Shown: positions 1 to 6,693, counted from the stretch's first letter. The stretch: DNA of 7,792 nt from Candidatus Woesearchaeota archaeon (GCA_016177315.1 JACOVN010000060.1:1-7792); one strand, 5' to 3'. Notes: generated by a model not told the origin, from the sequence alone. Made by a program: numbers and translations.

Positions 1-419
1 CATTAAAGCCAGAATTCAAAAACTTCGCAAAGCAGATTGTGAAGAATGCCAAAGCTCTTGCTGAGACGTTGATGGCAGAAGGGATTGATTTGATTTCTGG
101 AGGAACAGACAATCATCTTATTCTGGCTGATTTAACAAAAACAGGAGTAACAGGCAAAGAGGCTGAAGCTGCATTGGACATGGCAGGCATCACCGTGAAT
201 AAGAACATGGTTCCTTATGACTCCAGAAGCCCTTTTGATCCCTCTGGCATCAGAATGGGAACGCCGTGCTTAACGCAGCGAGGAATGAAGGAAGGAGAGA
301 TGCAGCAGATTGGGAAATGGATTGCAATGGTTATTAGAAATCATAAGGATGAGGCAAAATTGAAAAAGATTAAGGAAGAGGTTATTGCATTAGCGAAAGA
401 GTTTTTGGTGTATCGGTAA
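1..419 (+). CDS. glyA: Serine hydroxymethyltransferase, C-terminal part (5' truncated by window edge)
   Basis: PLP enzyme that moves the serine hydroxymethyl carbon to a reduced folate (or, in some archaea, tetrahydromethanopterin), giving glycine and the methylene form of the carrier. The reading frame is open from base 3 with no stop upstream, so only the last ~138 residues are present. The catalytic PLP lysine lies outside the window. Family hallmarks seen are SGGTDNHL (about 99-122), LTGKEAE-like [15 protein letters not shown] (about 186-209), and SGIRMGTP followed by QRG. The Arg codon at 252-254 corresponds to the substrate-carboxylate-binding Arg of the family. A GTG at 39 could be mistaken for a start but is internal, because upstream codons continue the family sequence ([17 protein letters not shown]). 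It lies 22 bases upstream of folD with no clear promoter between, so the two are probably co-transcribed. The next step of the folate route is therefore encoded directly downstream. Confidence 0.95.
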   Translation, partial: LKPEFKNFAKQIVKNAKALAETLMAEGIDLISGGTDNHLILADLTKTGVTGKEAEAALDMAGITVNKNMVPYDSRSPFDPSGIRMGTPCLTQRGMKEGEMQQIGKWIAMVIRNHKDEAKLKKIKEEVIALAKEFLVYR

Positions 420-441
420 CGGAAAAAAGAAAACGAAAGAT

Positions 442-1287
442 ATGGCAAACATCATCGACGGCAAAGCCTTAGCAGAGCAGATAAGGAATAGTATCAAGCA
501 GAAGGTTGCAAAACTCAAGAAAAAGCCTGGCCTAGCTGTGGTGATGGTTGGAGAGCATCCTGCTTCTAAAGTATATGTGAATTTCAAGGCAAAGGCCTGT
601 GAGGAAGTGGGCTTCCATTCAGAGGAGCATAAGCTTCCGGAAGATGCAACAGAAGCAAGAGTATTGCAGGTGATTGACCAATTGAACAGAGATACAAATA
701 TTCATGGCATTCTCGTCCAGCTTCCATTGCCCAAGCATATCAATGAGAAGAACATTCAAGCAGCAGTTTCTCCTTCCAAAGATGTGGATGGCTTCCATCC
801 CTACAACGAAGGCAGATTGTTGATTGGGGACCCTACCTTTATTCCCTGCACGCCAAAGGGAATAATAAAATTAATTAATTCCACTGGAATGCAAATCCTG
901 GGGAAGAATGTGGCCATTGTTGGAAAAAGCAACATTGTTGGAAAGCCCATTTCCATTTTACTCCTCAACATGGGCGCAACCATAACGGTATGCCATCGAG
1001 AAACAAAAGATTTAGGTGGAATGACAAGACAGGCAGATATCCTCATTGTTGCTGCAGGCAAGCCTGGATTAATTTCTGCAGAAATGGTGAAGGAACATGC
1101 CATCGTGATTGATGTTGGAGTCAATAGAGTAAATGATAAAGTAGTTGGAGATGTGGATTTTGAAACTGTGAAAGAAAAGGCAGGTTTCATCACACCAGTG
1201 CCTGGGGGAGTGGGGCCTATGACGATTGCTTGTCTGCTGGAGAATACCTTAGAAGCATACGAGAGGATGGAAGAGAGGAAAAGCTAG
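442..1287 (+). CDS. folD: Bifunctional methylene-THF dehydrogenase / methenyl-THF cyclohydrolase
   Basis: Cytosolic enzyme that oxidises 5,10-methylene-THF with NAD(P)+ and hydrolyses the methenyl form to 10-formyl-THF. At 281 residues it is of normal family length and looks complete. The N-terminal catalytic domain has GEHPASKVYV with Tyr45 and Lys49 (the YxxxK pair), GILVQLPLP with Gln93, and KDVDGFHP with Asp116. The Rossmann-type domain has PCTPKG (135-140) and the nucleotide loop VGKSNIVGKP (160-169), where Lys replaces the common Arg. PVPGGVGPMT (252-261) closes the active site. The ATG follows a purine-rich leader (GAAAGAT) with only a weak ribosome site, as expected for translation within a glyA-folD transcript. 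The stop TAG overlaps the stop of the minus-strand gene to the right. The product, 10-formyl-THF, is the substrate of the PurN and PurH proteins encoded downstream. Use of THF is inferred from the presence of these enzymes. Confidence 0.97.
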   Translation: MANIIDGKALAEQIRNSIKQKVAKLKKKPGLAVVMVGEHPASKVYVNFKAKACEEVGFHSEEHKLPEDATEARVLQVIDQLNRDTNIHGILVQLPLPKHINEKNIQAAVSPSKDVDGFHPYNEGRLLIGDPTFIPCTPKGIIKLINSTGMQILGKNVAIVGKSNIVGKPISILLLNMGATITVCHRETKDLGGMTRQADILIVAAGKPGLISAEMVKEHAIVIDVGVNRVNDKVVGDVDFETVKEKAGFITPVPGGVGPMTIACLLENTLEAYERMEERKS

Positions 1288-1745
1288 TTCCCATCTTCGC
1301 TAGAATGGGGGATGAATTCAGCGGAACTCGGTAATGTAGAGAGAGCAGCAAGAAAGGCAGGAAGTGCAAGTTCTCTCAATTCACGCTCTGCGTGGTATTC
1401 AGCAACAATGTGCCCTCCTAACCCATAGGTTCTGGTCTGCTCAGGAACAACAAGGAGGACAACTCTTTCTGTTGGCAGAGAGAAGCCTTCGAAGGGAAGA
1501 AGGGTGCCTGCATGAAGAATGTGAGGGTAATTCGATTGTCGGGCAAGAAGGATTAACTGCCGCACACGCTCCACGACTCTGTGAACGCCTCTGTCTGGGA
1601 CGGTCAAATAGCTCTTCCCGGGGCGTATCTCTGCAGCAGAATCGGAGCAGAGCAATTGCTCAAGAGTATGGTGTCGGTCTGTTTCCAGCAACTCCCACCC
1701 CTTTGCCTGGAAAGCCTGCGGAATCGCCGATGCTGCATATATCAT
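1284..1745 (-). CDS. Hypothetical protein, 153 residues, unrecognised
   Basis: I do not recognise this protein. The frame is open to 1838, but I chose the ATG at 1745 because longer versions would run across the purN promoter and there is no ribosome site further up. It is soluble in appearance: no signal peptide and no membrane segment. It contains PGKSYLTVPDRGVH (about residues 43-56), a helical, Arg-rich stretch RVVERVRQLILLARQ, a hydrophobic strand ERVVLLVVPEQ, then GLGGHIVAEYHAERELRELALPAFLAAL cut here as GLGGHIVAEYHAE and LPAFLAAL. The mix of strands and amphipathic helices, and mixed synonymous codons like those of the neighbours, look like a real gene. The rival plus-strand frame is low-complexity and runs into purN. 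There is no Shine-Dalgarno site, so the message may be leaderless, from a box at 1768-1775. It converges on folD and diverges from purN. That position suggests, but does not show, a link to one-carbon metabolism. Confidence 0.55.
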   Translation of the reverse strand: MIYAASAIPQAFQAKGWELLETDRHHTLEQLLCSDSAAEIRPGKSYLTVPDRGVHRVVERVRQLILLARQSNYPHILHAGTLLPFEGFSLPTERVVLLVVPEQTRTYGLGGHIVAEYHAERELRELALPAFLAALSTLPSSAEFIPHSSEDGN

Positions 1746-1767
1746 TTTATGGAGAGGAACACGATTG

Positions 1768-1775
1768 CTTAAAAA
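1768..1775 (-). promoter_or_regulatory. Possible TATA box (TTTTTAAG) for the minus-strand hypothetical gene
   Basis: Read on the minus strand, TTTTTAAG is centred about 26 bases before the ATG at 1745. That is the archaeal TATA-to-start distance, so transcription would begin at or next to the start codon (leaderless). This fits the lack of a ribosome site there. The alternative is the near-palindromic box at 1791-1798, which would give a leader of about 25 bases. Confidence 0.3.
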
Positions 1776-1784
1776 TCTTTTCCC

Positions 1785-1798
1785 AAAAGATATATAAA
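1785..1798 (+). promoter_or_regulatory. Archaeal core promoter (BRE + TATA box) for purN-purH
   Basis: Purine-rich AAAAGA (1785-1790), a BRE-like element, precedes TATATAAA (1791-1798). The box centre is about 26-30 bases upstream of the purN GTG at 1824, so transcription should start near 1820. The message would be almost leaderless, and there is no proper ribosome site (only CAGG directly before GTG). The 12-base sequence GATATATAAATC is nearly its own reverse complement, so it could also be read toward the minus-strand gene. Confidence 0.65.
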
Positions 1799-1823
1799 TC
1801 TCTACCGCATCCTGTTTTTCAGG

Positions 1824-2438
1824 GTGGACTCCTTGCACACGATTGCGGTATTGGCTTCTACCAGAGGAACAGATTTGCAGGCTCTTATGGACGCCATCGA
1901 GCAGAAGAAGCTATTGGCAAGGCTGATCGTTATCTGCAATAAGGAGTGTGGAGCGTTGGAAAGGGCAAAAAAGCATACCATACCCCATTACCTTATTCCT
2001 TCGCAAGGGAAAGAGCGAGAGGCATTCGACAAGGAGATTGCAGCAATCCTGGACAAGGAAAAGGTTGAGCTCATTGTTTTGATTGGCTATATGCTGTATC
2101 TGTCTCCCTGGTTTGCCAATAGGTACAGGAATAGGATTATGAATATCCATCCCAGCCTTTTGCCGGCATTTGCTGGCGGCATGGATTTGAATGTACACGA
2201 AGAAGTTTTAAAGAGAGGGTGCAAGATTAGTGGTTGTACGCTGCATTTTGTGGATGAAGGAGAAGATACCGGCCCCATCATCTTGCAGAAGGCTGTCGAG
2301 GTGAAAGAGCAGGATACAGCAGAAACCTTAAAGGAGAGAGTCCAGAAGGCAGAACAAGAAATCATCCTGCAGGGCATTCGATTATTTTTTGATGGAAAGT
2401 TACAGGTGGAAGGAAACCAAGTGAGGATTCTGGCATGA
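1824..2438 (+). CDS. purN: Phosphoribosylglycinamide (GAR) formyltransferase
   Basis: Third step of de novo purine synthesis: transfers the formyl group of 10-formyl-THF to GAR in the cytosol. At 204 residues it matches the usual length of about 200-215. Strand 1 leads to the phosphate loop ASTRGTDLQAL (11-21), which replaces the SGNGSNLQA of E. coli at the same length. NIHPSLLPAF (107-116) supplies catalytic Asn107 and His109. SGCTLHFVDEGEDTGPII (136-153) supplies His141 and, by alignment to E. coli Asp144, Asp148. The stretch between His109 and Asp148 is three residues longer than in E. coli. I chose the GTG start at 1824 because it begins right at the first beta strand (HTIAVLAS) and fits the TATA box at 1791-1798. 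The gene ends in an ATGA overlap with purH, so the two are translationally coupled. No frameshift or missing catalytic residue was seen. Confidence 0.93.
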   Translation: MDSLHTIAVLASTRGTDLQALMDAIEQKKLLARLIVICNKECGALERAKKHTIPHYLIPSQGKEREAFDKEIAAILDKEKVELIVLIGYMLYLSPWFANRYRNRIMNIHPSLLPAFAGGMDLNVHEEVLKRGCKISGCTLHFVDEGEDTGPIILQKAVEVKEQDTAETLKERVQKAEQEIILQGIRLFFDGKLQVEGNQVRILA

Positions 2439-3967
2439 AAATCCAGCGCGCCATTCTCTCGGTTGCTAATAAGGAAGGCATTGTGGAGTTTGCCAAGGAA
2501 TTGGAAAAGCTAGGCATAGAAATTATCTCCACTGGGGGCACTGCTACGCTCTTGGAACAGAATAAAGTAAGAGTCACTAGGGTTTCAGATTTTACCGGCT
2601 TTCCAGAAATTCTCAGCGGGAGAGTCAAAACATTGCACCCAAAAATTCATGCGGCCCTCCTTGCAGTGAGAGAGAATAAGGAGCACATGGGGGAATTAAA
2701 AAAGCTCAACATTCCTTTGATTGATATGGCAGTATGCAACCTGTATCCTTTTGAAGAGATGATCCGGAAGGACAAGGTAAAGTTCAAGGAAGCACTGGAC
2801 AATATTGACATTGGAGGGCCTTCCATGCTGAGGGCTGCTGCAAAGAATTATGAGAATGTTGTTGCTGTCTGCAATCCGAAAAAATATGGTCCGATCATTC
2901 GAGCGTTAAAGGAACAGAAGGGTAGCATTCCTCTTGCCTTGCGGAGAGAACTGGCCAATGAAGTGTTTCAGCACACCTCCCATTATGATACTATCATCTC
3001 TGCATTTCTGCAGGGAGAGGGATTCCCACAACATATCAACTTAGAGTATGAGAAAATTCAAGATTTGCGCTATGGAGAAAATCCTCATCAGCAAGGAGCT
3101 TTCTACAAGGAATTAGAATTGAAGGAAACCTGCATTGCTGGAGCAAAGCAATTGCACGGCATTGAATTGAGCTACAACAATGTTCTGGATTTGAATGACG
3201 GCTTTGAGCTGGTGAAGGACTTTGAGAAGCCAACCGTTGCCATTATCAAGCACACCAACCCTTGTGGGGTTGCGTCTGCAAAAACGATTGAAGAGGCTTT
3301 TGCCTTGGCGTATGCAGTGGACCCGATGGCGGCGTATGGCTGCATTGTGGCCATGAACCATCCCTGCAATCGAGCAACCGCAGAGCTGATGAAGCCAAAG
3401 TTCATTGAAGCGGTTATTGCCCCTGGCTATGATGCAGAAGCATTGGAACTGCTCAAGACGAAAGAGAAATTAAGAATCCTGGAGACAGGCCGCATTACCA
3501 AGGATGAATCCACCATGGATTTGAAGAAAGTGGTTGGAGGATTGCTGGTGCAAACGCGGCAATTCCCGAAGCTGGACTTGAACAAAATTCAAGTAGTAAC
3601 GAAGAGAAAACCAACAGAACAGGAAATGAAAGATTTATTGTTTGCCTGGAAAGTGAACAAGCATGTAAAATCCAACGCTATCGTCTTTGTCAAAAATCAA
3701 GTTGCCATTGGTATTGGCGCAGGGCAAATGTCCAGAGTGGATAGCAGCATTATTGCAGCAAGAAAGGCTGGAGAAAAGGCAAAAGGAGCAGTCATGAGCT
3801 CAGATGCATTCTTCCCTTTTAGAGATGGAGTCGATGAAGCTGCCAAGGCAGGGATTACCGCCATTATCCAACCAGGCGGCTCTATCAGGGATCAAGAGGT
3901 TATTGATGCTGCCAATGAACATACCATGGCGATGGTGTTTACCGGAGTGAGGCTGTTTAAGCACTGA
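2435..3967 (+). CDS. purH: Bifunctional AICAR formyltransferase / IMP cyclohydrolase
   Basis: Catalyses the last two steps to IMP: formylation of AICAR by 10-formyl-THF, then ring closure. At 510 residues (E. coli about 529) it is complete. The N-terminal cyclohydrolase (MGS-like) domain, about 1-195, has STGGTATLL (32-40), SGRVKTLHPKIHAALL (61-76, Lys65), Tyr104, Asp125 in NIDIGGPS and Lys137 in AAAKNY, matching the human ATIC active-site residues. The C-terminal transformylase domain has LRYGENPHQ (211-219), SYNNVLDLND, the catalytic Lys272-His273 in IKHTNPCG, DPMAAYGCIVAMN (a variant of DPxSAFGGIVA), KHVKSNAIV, GAGQMSRVDS, SDAFFPFRD and IQPGGSIRD. The end, TGVRLFKH, is a variant of the usual GxRHFRH tail. 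The start ATG overlaps the purN stop, and GAGG (2423-2426) sits 8 bases upstream. Many archaea use PurP and PurO instead, so this gene marks a bacterial-type, THF-dependent route. Confidence 0.97.
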   Translation: MKIQRAILSVANKEGIVEFAKELEKLGIEIISTGGTATLLEQNKVRVTRVSDFTGFPEILSGRVKTLHPKIHAALLAVRENKEHMGELKKLNIPLIDMAVCNLYPFEEMIRKDKVKFKEALDNIDIGGPSMLRAAAKNYENVVAVCNPKKYGPIIRALKEQKGSIPLALRRELANEVFQHTSHYDTIISAFLQGEGFPQHINLEYEKIQDLRYGENPHQQGAFYKELELKETCIAGAKQLHGIELSYNNVLDLNDGFELVKDFEKPTVAIIKHTNPCGVASAKTIEEAFALAYAVDPMAAYGCIVAMNHPCNRATAELMKPKFIEAVIAPGYDAEALELLKTKEKLRILETGRITKDESTMDLKKVVGGLLVQTRQFPKLDLNKIQVVTKRKPTEQEMKDLLFAWKVNKHVKSNAIVFVKNQVAIGIGAGQMSRVDSSIIAARKAGEKAKGAVMSSDAFFPFRDGVDEAAKAGITAIIQPGGSIRDQEVIDAANEHTMAMVFTGVRLFKH

Positions 3968-4026
3968 GGAAAATTGAGATTGAGAGTTCTGTTTCAGCCT
4001 TCTCGGGTTTCGCCTCTACAACAACA

Positions 4027-4034
4027 TTTAAATA
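4027..4034 (+). promoter_or_regulatory. TATA box for the membrane-protein gene
   Basis: TTTAAATA in the 123-base gap after purH. Transcription would begin near 4055-4060, leaving a leader of about 30-35 bases that contains GAGG (4077-4080). It separates this gene from the purine operon. I saw no strong T-rich terminator for purH between 3968 and 4026. Confidence 0.55.
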
Positions 4035-4090
4035 CCCCCATCACCCCAGAGGAGTGCTATACAAGGGATTGGCTAAGAGGCGGTGTTGTG

Positions 4091-5599
4091 ATGCAGAAGA
4101 TGATGGTTTTAAGCTTTATTCTGGCATTTCTCTTGACTTTTTGCCTTGCTGCTGCCCAGGTGATTCAGCCAGTTGGCTTTGCTGGTTATGCCCCACTCGA
4201 GATCACCAACAAGCCTGTCCAGGACAAGATAGAACCCAGAGAATGGGCAGAATTTGAGATACAGGTAAAGAGCAACCAGCGGAAATCTGATACCATCATG
4301 CTTTCCATCCAGGAGGAAGGGGTGGAGTTTAGCTCGATAACAAAGCCAACGTCCGATCTCGCTTCTGGCATTCCCATGGCGCCAGGAGAAATCAAAACAA
4401 CAAAGTACCTTCTGAAGCCAAGTCCGAGTTTGCTCACCGATCCCTATAAACCCCATAACATTGCATTGCATGCGAGAATGCAGGAATCTGGCGTAACAGC
4501 AAGTACCATCCTGCAAGTCACTCTTTTACCAGAAGGCTGGAGAGCAGCCCAGTTTGTCGATGCCAACATCAGTATCATGGCCCCAGAATTCATTGATCCG
4601 AGGAATGTATACTCGTTTAAACTCAGCATCCAGAACAATAACAAGCGGGATCTTGGCGTCTTGAGAGTGGTGCTGCGAAGTGCGTTGTTTGATGAGGATG
4701 CAGAGATCACCATCGGTTCATTGGAAGGAAAGACGGTAGACTTCCCCATTCGCTTTGCGGAAAATCAACAGCCAAGGAAGGATCAATGGACCGTGGAAAT
4801 TTCTGGCAAGGATGGCATGCTGTACAGGAAAACCATGCAGTATGAAATTGTCTCTTACAGAATTCCCTTCTCCATGGAAGAAAAGATGGAAAAGCGCTTC
4901 CTGAAGAATATCCGGCATATTATTGTAACCAACAACGAGAATGTTGCTGAGCAGCAATGGGTGAAAGTTCCTGTCAGCACCTTGGAGAGGTTGCTGAGCA
5001 AGACAGCGCCCTCTGCACAGATTGAAGTAATAGGCAACGAACCACAGTTTGTCTGGGAATTGTTGCTCAACCCAGGAGAGAGCAAGGAGAGTACGATCAC
5101 GACAAGCTATCGAACACCATTGCTCATTCTCCTCATCATTGCTGTGCTTGCCTATGTGGCCTACATGATGAAGGATCCTCTCGTTATATTGAAGGAATCG
5201 CAGGATATCAAAACCTTTGAAGGAGGCATTGTGGAGTTGAAAGTTGGCTTAACGATCAAGAACAGGACCAATAGAGAATACCATGCAGTCGAAGTGGTAG
5301 ACAAGATTCCCAGCATTGCAACCTACAAGAAAGGCGCTGAGATTGGAGAGATGCGGCCAAGCAAAGTCGTGCAGCGCAAAGACGGCATTATTTTGAAGTG
5401 GAACATTGGCAAGATGGAATCCTATGAGGAGAGAATTCTAGCCTATTCCGTTAAATCGAAATTGGGAATTCTGGGAGACTTTAGAATGCCAAGGGCTATT
5501 GTCACATGCAAGGATGAGAAGGGAACCAAGATAACGGTGAAGAGCAATCAGATGGATGTCAGCTCTGCAGAGTTTGAAGAGGAAAAAAAGGAAGAGTAA
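4091..5599 (+). CDS. Secreted, single-pass membrane protein with beta-rich ectodomain and cytoplasmic DUF11-like domain
   Basis: The protein is 502 residues from the ATG at 4091; the GTG at 4088 is an equal alternative, both served by GAGG at 4077-4080. Residues 1-22 form a signal peptide (MQKMMVLSFILAFLLTFCLAAA), given here as MQKMMVLSF then LAFLLTFCLAAA, with likely cleavage before Gln23. Residues about 24-340 are beta-rich, with alternating polar and hydrophobic strands, PGE turns (APGEIKTT, NPGESKES) and segments such as YSFKLSIQNNNKRDLGVL. They look like stacked Ig-fold domains of the NEW3/CARDB sort. One membrane segment follows (343-360, PLLILLIIAVLAYVAYMM) and then Lys361. Residues about 373-490 resemble a DUF11 repeat: IKNRTNREYHAVEVVDKIP, then LKWNIGKMESYEERILAYSVK (shown here as LKWNIGKM and ERILAYSVK). 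The tail is Glu/Lys rich. The predicted topology puts the DUF11-like domain inside the cell. Function is unknown; a scaffold or cell-envelope role is a guess. Confidence 0.83.
   Translation: MQKMMVLSFILAFLLTFCLAAAQVIQPVGFAGYAPLEITNKPVQDKIEPREWAEFEIQVKSNQRKSDTIMLSIQEEGVEFSSITKPTSDLASGIPMAPGEIKTTKYLLKPSPSLLTDPYKPHNIALHARMQESGVTASTILQVTLLPEGWRAAQFVDANISIMAPEFIDPRNVYSFKLSIQNNNKRDLGVLRVVLRSALFDEDAEITIGSLEGKTVDFPIRFAENQQPRKDQWTVEISGKDGMLYRKTMQYEIVSYRIPFSMEEKMEKRFLKNIRHIIVTNNENVAEQQWVKVPVSTLERLLSKTAPSAQIEVIGNEPQFVWELLLNPGESKESTITTSYRTPLLILLIIAVLAYVAYMMKDPLVILKESQDIKTFEGGIVELKVGLTIKNRTNREYHAVEVVDKIPSIATYKKGAEIGEMRPSKVVQRKDGIILKWNIGKMESYEERILAYSVKSKLGILGDFRMPRAIVTCKDEKGTKITVKSNQMDVSSAEFEEEKKEE
5583..5589 (-). 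terminator. Possible T-tract terminator for the SDR gene
   Basis: Seven A on the plus strand give seven T on the minus strand, about 27 bases past the SDR stop and inside the 3' end of the convergent membrane-protein gene. Archaeal RNA polymerase can stop at such tracts without a hairpin. The same bases encode Lys codons, so the run may be chance. Confidence 0.3.
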
Positions 5600-5604
5600 G
5601 AAAC

Positions 5605-5609
5605 TTTTT
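5605..5609 (+). terminator. Possible short T-tract terminator for the membrane-protein gene
   Basis: CTTTTTAAATA lies directly after the TAA stop, in the 16-base gap between two convergent genes. Five T is weak. No hairpin is evident. Confidence 0.25.
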
Positions 5610-5615
5610 AAATAA

Positions 5616-6665
5616 CTAACCCACCTTCAAAAATTGCCGCATAGTCGCTCTTGGCCCAGAATAGCTTATCCTATCCATACTGGTAAGAATCGCCTGAGGG
5701 GAAACAGGAGTTGTTCCATCGAACTGCATACCTTCGCTCAATACAGGAACTTCTTCTTGGAACCTATTTCCCCGAGCAACATACACTCTTCCATTCCTAT
5801 CCGCAGCTTGCGGAGATGCTAAGGCTACAATCATAGGGGCAACTAAGTCTGGATGGAATTGCTCTGCAGCGACTTCTGCTGGAATTCCCAAGTGCTGCCA
5901 TGCGCCTTTCGTCATCTCTGTATTAGCAATAGGAATAACAACATTAGAGGTTATTTTTCCTCGATAGCTCTCTTTCATAAGCTCTACAGCTAAGCACAGC
6001 GCTGCACTCATGATCGCTCCTTTGCTTGCTCCATAGTTTACCTGTCCATAATTTCCAATCACATTCGTTGGGGAAGCAATGGAGATAATCCTACCGTATG
6101 GCTCAGGTTTCTGCTCTGAAGTTTGCTGCATCGCTGCAAAAGCTCTCTGCGTTAAAAGATACCATGCTTGGAGATTCACTGCTATGACAGGATCCCAATG
6201 CCTTACTCTGTCCATCTCTGGAAATTTAACATCCCTACCGATGCCAGCATTATTCACCAGGATATCTACTCTTCCATACTCCGACATGGCCGTGCTTACG
6301 ATCTGCTCTACATTCAATGGATTGGTAATATCTCCAGGAACAGTTATAGCTCTACCCCCTTTTGTACGAATATTATCTTCAATCTCCAGCAAGAATCCAC
6401 CTTTGCTCATCACATCATTCAAAACAACAGCAGCACCCTGCTGTGCCAATCCCTCTGCATACGACCTTCCTAAGCTCAGCCCTTTTGGTCCACCGGCACC
6501 GGTGACGATGGCAACAAGACCGTCGAGCATTTTCTTCTCTGTGGCCGGTTCTCCTTCTCCTTTCGTCGCCCTGGACACCCCTGCAGCGCCAGCACCACTG
6601 TCTGCAAATCCTCCATGAGCACCTACCTCTTCTCCATCTATCTCTCTAGCATCGTAGATCCACAT
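5616..6665 (-). CDS. Short-chain dehydrogenase/reductase, 17-beta-HSD4-like, with N-terminal extension
   Basis: NAD(P)-dependent oxidoreductase of the classical SDR family, 349 residues, probably cytosolic; substrate unknown. The Rossmann start is LDGLVAIVTGAGG (47-59). The next part, PKGLSLGR, makes the TGxxxGxG loop longer than usual. Asp84 at the end of strand 2 (VVLND) points to NAD(H). Other motifs are GDIT (111-114), NNAG (138-141), Asn164, Ser198, and Tyr211/Lys215 in YGASK, so the Asn-Ser-Tyr-Lys set is complete. PIANTEMT stands where many relatives have APGARTxMT, and the tail ASPQAADRNGRVYVARG matches the hydroxyacyl-CoA/17-beta-HSD4 type. No hydratase or SCP2 domain follows. The start at 6665 is supported by GGAGG nine bases upstream, although it adds 45 Gly/Ala/Glu-rich residues before the fold; Met46 (6530) has only a weak site. 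It lies 72 bases after the lipoprotein gene and is probably in the same operon. A weak TATA-like CTTATAC lies at 6708-6714. Confidence 0.88.
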   Translation of the reverse strand: MWIYDAREIDGEEVGAHGGFADSGAGAAGVSRATKGEGEPATEKKMLDGLVAIVTGAGGPKGLSLGRSYAEGLAQQGAAVVLNDVMSKGGFLLEIEDNIRTKGGRAITVPGDITNPLNVEQIVSTAMSEYGRVDILVNNAGIGRDVKFPEMDRVRHWDPVIAVNLQAWYLLTQRAFAAMQQTSEQKPEPYGRIISIASPTNVIGNYGQVNYGASKGAIMSAALCLAVELMKESYRGKITSNVVIPIANTEMTKGAWQHLGIPAEVAAEQFHPDLVAPMIVALASPQAADRNGRVYVARGNRFQEEVPVLSEGMQFDGTTPVSPQAILTSMDRISYSGPRATMRQFLKVG

Positions 6666-6674
6666 AGTATCAAT

Positions 6675-6679
6675 CCTCC
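6675..6679 (-). promoter_or_regulatory. Strong Shine-Dalgarno site that fixes the SDR start
   Basis: GGAGG on the minus strand, nine bases before the ATG at 6665. An in-frame TAA lies a little further upstream. This favours the long 349-residue form over a start at Met46. Confidence 0.7.
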
Positions 6680-6693
6680 ATCTAATATTTTAT

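Noticed and set aside
801..1193. 130-residue open frame opposite folD
   Set aside because: Antisense shadow of a well-conserved enzyme gene; the translation shows no domain-like pattern.
1364..1942. 192-residue open frame on the plus strand
   Set aside because: It is low in complexity (Gln, Arg, Ser rich), overlaps the purN promoter and the start of purN in another frame, and lies opposite the better-looking minus-strand gene.
3329..3367. PurH motif DPMAAYGCIVAMN differing from DPxSAFGGIVA
   Set aside because: Known PurH enzymes also vary here (human ATIC has SSFGDF), and the catalytic Lys-His pair is intact, so it is ordinary variation.
3974..4090. 39-residue upstream extension of the membrane protein
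   Set aside because: It would cover the TATA box and the GAGG site and would place the signal peptide inside the protein. The ATG at 4091 fits much better.
5605..5614. TTTTTAAATA resembling a TATA box on the plus strand
   Set aside because: No plus-strand gene follows it; it is better seen as a weak T-rich end for the membrane-protein gene.
6079..6618. 179-residue open frame opposite the SDR gene
   Set aside because: Ser/Pro/Thr-rich shadow of a clear SDR frame with an intact active site and a strong ribosome site.
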